Shown piece by piece: positions 61,001-64,000 of a stretch of DNA of 64,000 nt; the stretch's first letter is position 1, and the number at the start of each line of letters is the position of its first letter. Source of the DNA: Acanthacorydalis orientalis (Eukaryota; Arthropoda; Insecta; Megaloptera; Corydalidae); contig CM068320.1 in NCBI GenBank assembly GCA_034766995.1, positions 22,274,812 through 22,338,811 on the forward strand, given 5' to 3'. The translations under genes and the position numbers were made by a program. The notes below the pieces were generated by a model that was not told where the DNA came from, ran no database searches, and saw nothing but the letters and a program-made list of their open reading frames with translations.

Positions 61001-64000
61001 CCATTTTGGCAAATAATCGGATCGAATCACACACCACGTGCTAGATAATTTCAATACGCATCGAACGATGTACGACATTACCTATTTCGCACTTAATTTC
61101 GACTACGTATGGCCGAAAAACTGGTTGAGAAATGGGTTTTTTGGGCAATATAAGGCCATTTTGGCAAATAATCGGATCGAATCACAAACCACGCTATAGA
61201 TAATTTCAAGACGCATCTAACGATGTACAATATTACCTATTTCGCACTTAATTTAGACTACTTATGGCCGAAAAACTGGTTGAAAAATGGGTTTTTTGGG
61301 CAAAATAAGGCTATATTGGCAAATAATCGGATCGAATCGCACACCACGTGAGAGATAATTACAAGACGCATCTAACGATGTACGAGATTACCTACTTCGC
61401 ACTTAATTTCGACTACTTGTGGCCGAAAAACTGGTTGAAAAATGGGTTTTTTGGGCAAAATAAGGCCATTTGGGTATTAATCGGATCGAATCACAAACCA
61501 CGTGATAGATAATTTCAAGACGCATCTAACGATGTATGACATTACCTATTTCGCACTTAATTTCGACTACTTGTGGCCGAAAAACTGGTTGAAAAATGGG
61601 TTTTTTGGGCAAAATAAGGCCATTTTGGTAAATAATCGAATCGAATCACCAACCACGTGATAGATAATTTCAAGACGCATCTAACGATGTACGACATTAC
61701 CTATTTCGCACTTAATTTCGACTACTTGTGGCCGAAAAACTGGTTGAAAAATGGGTTTTTTGGGCAAAATAAGGCTATTTTGGCAAATAATCGGATCTAA
61801 TCCGACACCACGTGATAGATAATTTCAAGACGCATCTAACGATGTACGACATTACCTATTTCGCACTTAATTTCGACTACTTATGGCCGAAAAACTGGTT
61901 GAAAAATGGGTTTTTTGGGCAAAATAAGGCCATTTTGGCAAATAATCGGATCGAATCGCACACCACGTGATAGATAATTTCAAGACGCATCGAACGATGT
62001 ACGACATTACCTATTTCGCACTTAATTTCGACTACTTATGACCAAAAAACTGGTTGAAAAATGGGTTTTTTGGGCAAAATAAGGCCATTTTGGCAAATAA
62101 TCGGATCGAATCGCACACCACGTGATAGATAATTTCAAGACGCATCGAACGATGTACGACATTACCTCTTTCGCACTTAATTTCGACTACTTATGGCCGA
62201 AAAACTGGTTGAAAAATGGGTTTTTTGGATAAAATAAGGCCATTTTGGATATTAATCGGATTGAATCACACACCAAGTGATAGAGAATTTCAAGACGCAT
62301 CTAACGATGTACGACATTACCTATTTCGCACTTAATTTCGACTACTTATGACCAAAAAACTGGTTGCAAAATGGGTTTTTTGGGCAAAATAAGGCCATTT
62401 TGGCAAATAATCGGATCGAGTCGCACACCACGCGATAGAGAATTTCAAGACGCATCTAACGATATACGACATTACCCATTTCTCACTTAATTTCGACTAC
62501 TTATAGCCGAAAAACTGGTTGAAAAATGGGTTTTTTGGATAAAATAAGGCCATTTTGGACAATAATCGGATCGAATCACACACCACGTGATAGATAATTT
62601 CAAGACGCATCGAACGATGTACGACATTACCTATTTCGCACTTAATTTCGACTACTTATGGCCGAAAAACTGGTTGAAAAATGGGTTTTTTGGGCAAAAT
62701 AAGGCCATTTTGGCAAATAATCGGATCGAATCGCACACCACGTGATAGATAATTTCAAGACGCATCTAACCATGTACGACATTACCTATTTCGCACTTAA
62801 TTTCGACTATTTATAGCCGAAAAACTGGTTGAGAAATGGGTTTTTTGGGCAAAATAAGGCTATTTTGGCAAATAATCTGATCGAATCGCACACCACGCGA
62901 TAGAGAATTTCAAGACGCATCTAACGAAATACGACATTACCTATTTCGCACTTAATTTCGATTACTTATGGCCGAAAAACTGGTTGAAAAATGGGTTTTT
63001 TGGGCAAAATAAGGCTATTTTGGCAAATAATCGGATCGTATCGCACACCACGTGATAGATAATTTCAAGACGCATCGAACGATGTACGACATTACCTTTT
63101 TCGCACTTAATTTCGACTACTTATGGCCGAAAAACTGGTTGAAAAATGGTTTTTTTGGGCAAAATAAGGCCATTTTGGACAATAATCGGATCGAATCACA
63201 AACCACGTGATAGAGAATTTCAAGACGCATCTAACGATATACGACATTACCCATTTCTCACTTAATTTCGACTACTTATGGCCGAAAAACTGGTTGAAAA
63301 ATGGGTTTTTTGGATAAAATAAGGCCATTTTGGATATTAATCGGATTGAATCACACACCACGTGATAGATAATTTCAAGACGCATCGAACGATGTACGAC
63401 ATTACCTATTTCGCACTTAATTTCGACTACTTATGGCCGAAAAACTGGTTGAAAATGGGTTTTTTGGGCAAAATAAGGCCATTTTGGCAAATAATCGGAT
63501 CGAATCGCACACCACGTGATAGATAATTTCAAGACGCATCTAACCATGTACGACATTACCTATTTCGCACTTAATTTCGATTACTTATGGCCGAAAAACT
63601 GGTTGAAAAATGGGTTTTTTGGGCAAAATAAGGCTATTTTGGCGAATAATCGGATCGAATCGCACACCACGTGATAGATAATTTCAAGACGCATCGAACG
63701 ATATACGACATTACCTTTTTCGCACTTAATTTCGACTACTTATGGCCGAAAAACTGGTTGAAAAATGGTTTTTTTGGGCAAAATAAGGCCATTTTGGAGA
63801 ATAATCGGATCGAATCACAAACCACGTGATAGAGAATTTCAAGACGCATCTAACGATATACGACATTACCCATTTCTCACTTAATTTCGACTACTTATGG
63901 CCGAAAAACTGGTTGAAAAATGGGTTTTTTGGATAAAATAAGGCCATTTTGGATATTAATCGGATTGAATCACACACCACGTGATAGATAATTTCAAGAC
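43039..64000. repeat. 155-bp satellite array 2, continuing past the window
   Basis: About 135 head-to-tail copies of the same 155-bp unit as in array 1 and in the same orientation. Array-specific variants: GGATAAAATAAGG with GGATATTAATCGGATTGAATC; GGGTTTTCTGGGC; TTGAGAAATTGG; CACGCGATAGAGAATTTC; and GCATCGAACG. Ordered blocks recur: a seven-monomer block at 43726-44810, 45121-46206 and 53486-54570, and a six-monomer block at 51011-51938 followed by an eight-monomer form of it at 51939-53176. The first unit is diverged in the same way as the first unit of array 1. One unit carries an internal 29-bp duplication (57095-57152). Nearly every unit contains CACGTG or a one-base variant. No genes. 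Confidence 0.98.

Noticed and set aside
37650..64000. CRISPR-like arrays
   Set aside because: The repeats are contiguous with no unique spacers between them, and the sequence is eukaryotic.
43039..64000. CENP-B box in the satellite monomer
   Set aside because: I compared the TTCG-containing parts of the monomer with the NTTCGNNNNANNCGGGN pattern on both strands and found no match.

Overview
The window is repeat-dominated nuclear DNA from an animal, almost certainly an insect. No intact protein-coding host gene was recognised. Evidence for the origin: the unique parts are very AT-rich and full of (TA)n microsatellites; there are remains of mariner, piggyBac-type and RTE-type mobile elements; and a fragment of mitochondrial COX3 reads correctly only with the invertebrate mitochondrial code (TGA as Trp, AGA as Ser, ATA as Met). 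The order cannot be fixed from the sequence alone.

Layout. 1-25.5 kb is AT-rich DNA with decayed mobile elements: RTE-type retrotransposon C-terminal remnants (3.1-3.8 kb and a duplicated pair at 5.7-6.3 kb), a mariner N-terminal remnant (8.2 kb), three TTAA-flanked inverted-repeat elements of piggyBac type (8.6-9.6, 10.6-12.0 and 16.9-17.7 kb; the second carries a transposase C-terminal remnant and a mitochondrial COX3 insertion), a foldback element with TA/CAGT ends (13.3-14.2 kb), and a mariner C-terminal remnant (24.5-25.2 kb) beside a perfect-armed AT palindrome. A small exon-like segment with splice-like borders lies at 14.35 kb.

25.5-31.4 kb is a tandem array of a 155-bp satellite (about 38 copies). 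31.4-37.6 kb is a satellite-free island: first an AT-rich stretch with a strongly decayed repeat, then a GC-rich segment with promoter-like motifs, strong hairpins and a tRNA-like sequence, then another foldback structure. 37.65-43.04 kb is a run of three unrelated minisatellites joined end to end: a 14-bp repeat, a 41-bp repeat that switches strand internally, and a 12-bp repeat. From 43.04 kb to the window end the same 155-bp satellite resumes in the same orientation (about 135 copies, running off the end), with clear higher-order organisation.

The most notable points are the composite minisatellite island inside the 155-bp satellite, the strand switch in the 41-bp array, the recurring multi-monomer blocks, the near-universal CACGTG hexamer in satellite monomers, and the COX3 insertion nested in a piggyBac-like element. 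The setting is consistent with pericentromeric or centromeric heterochromatin, but that is inference. All long open frames inside the repeat arrays are by-products of periodic sequence.
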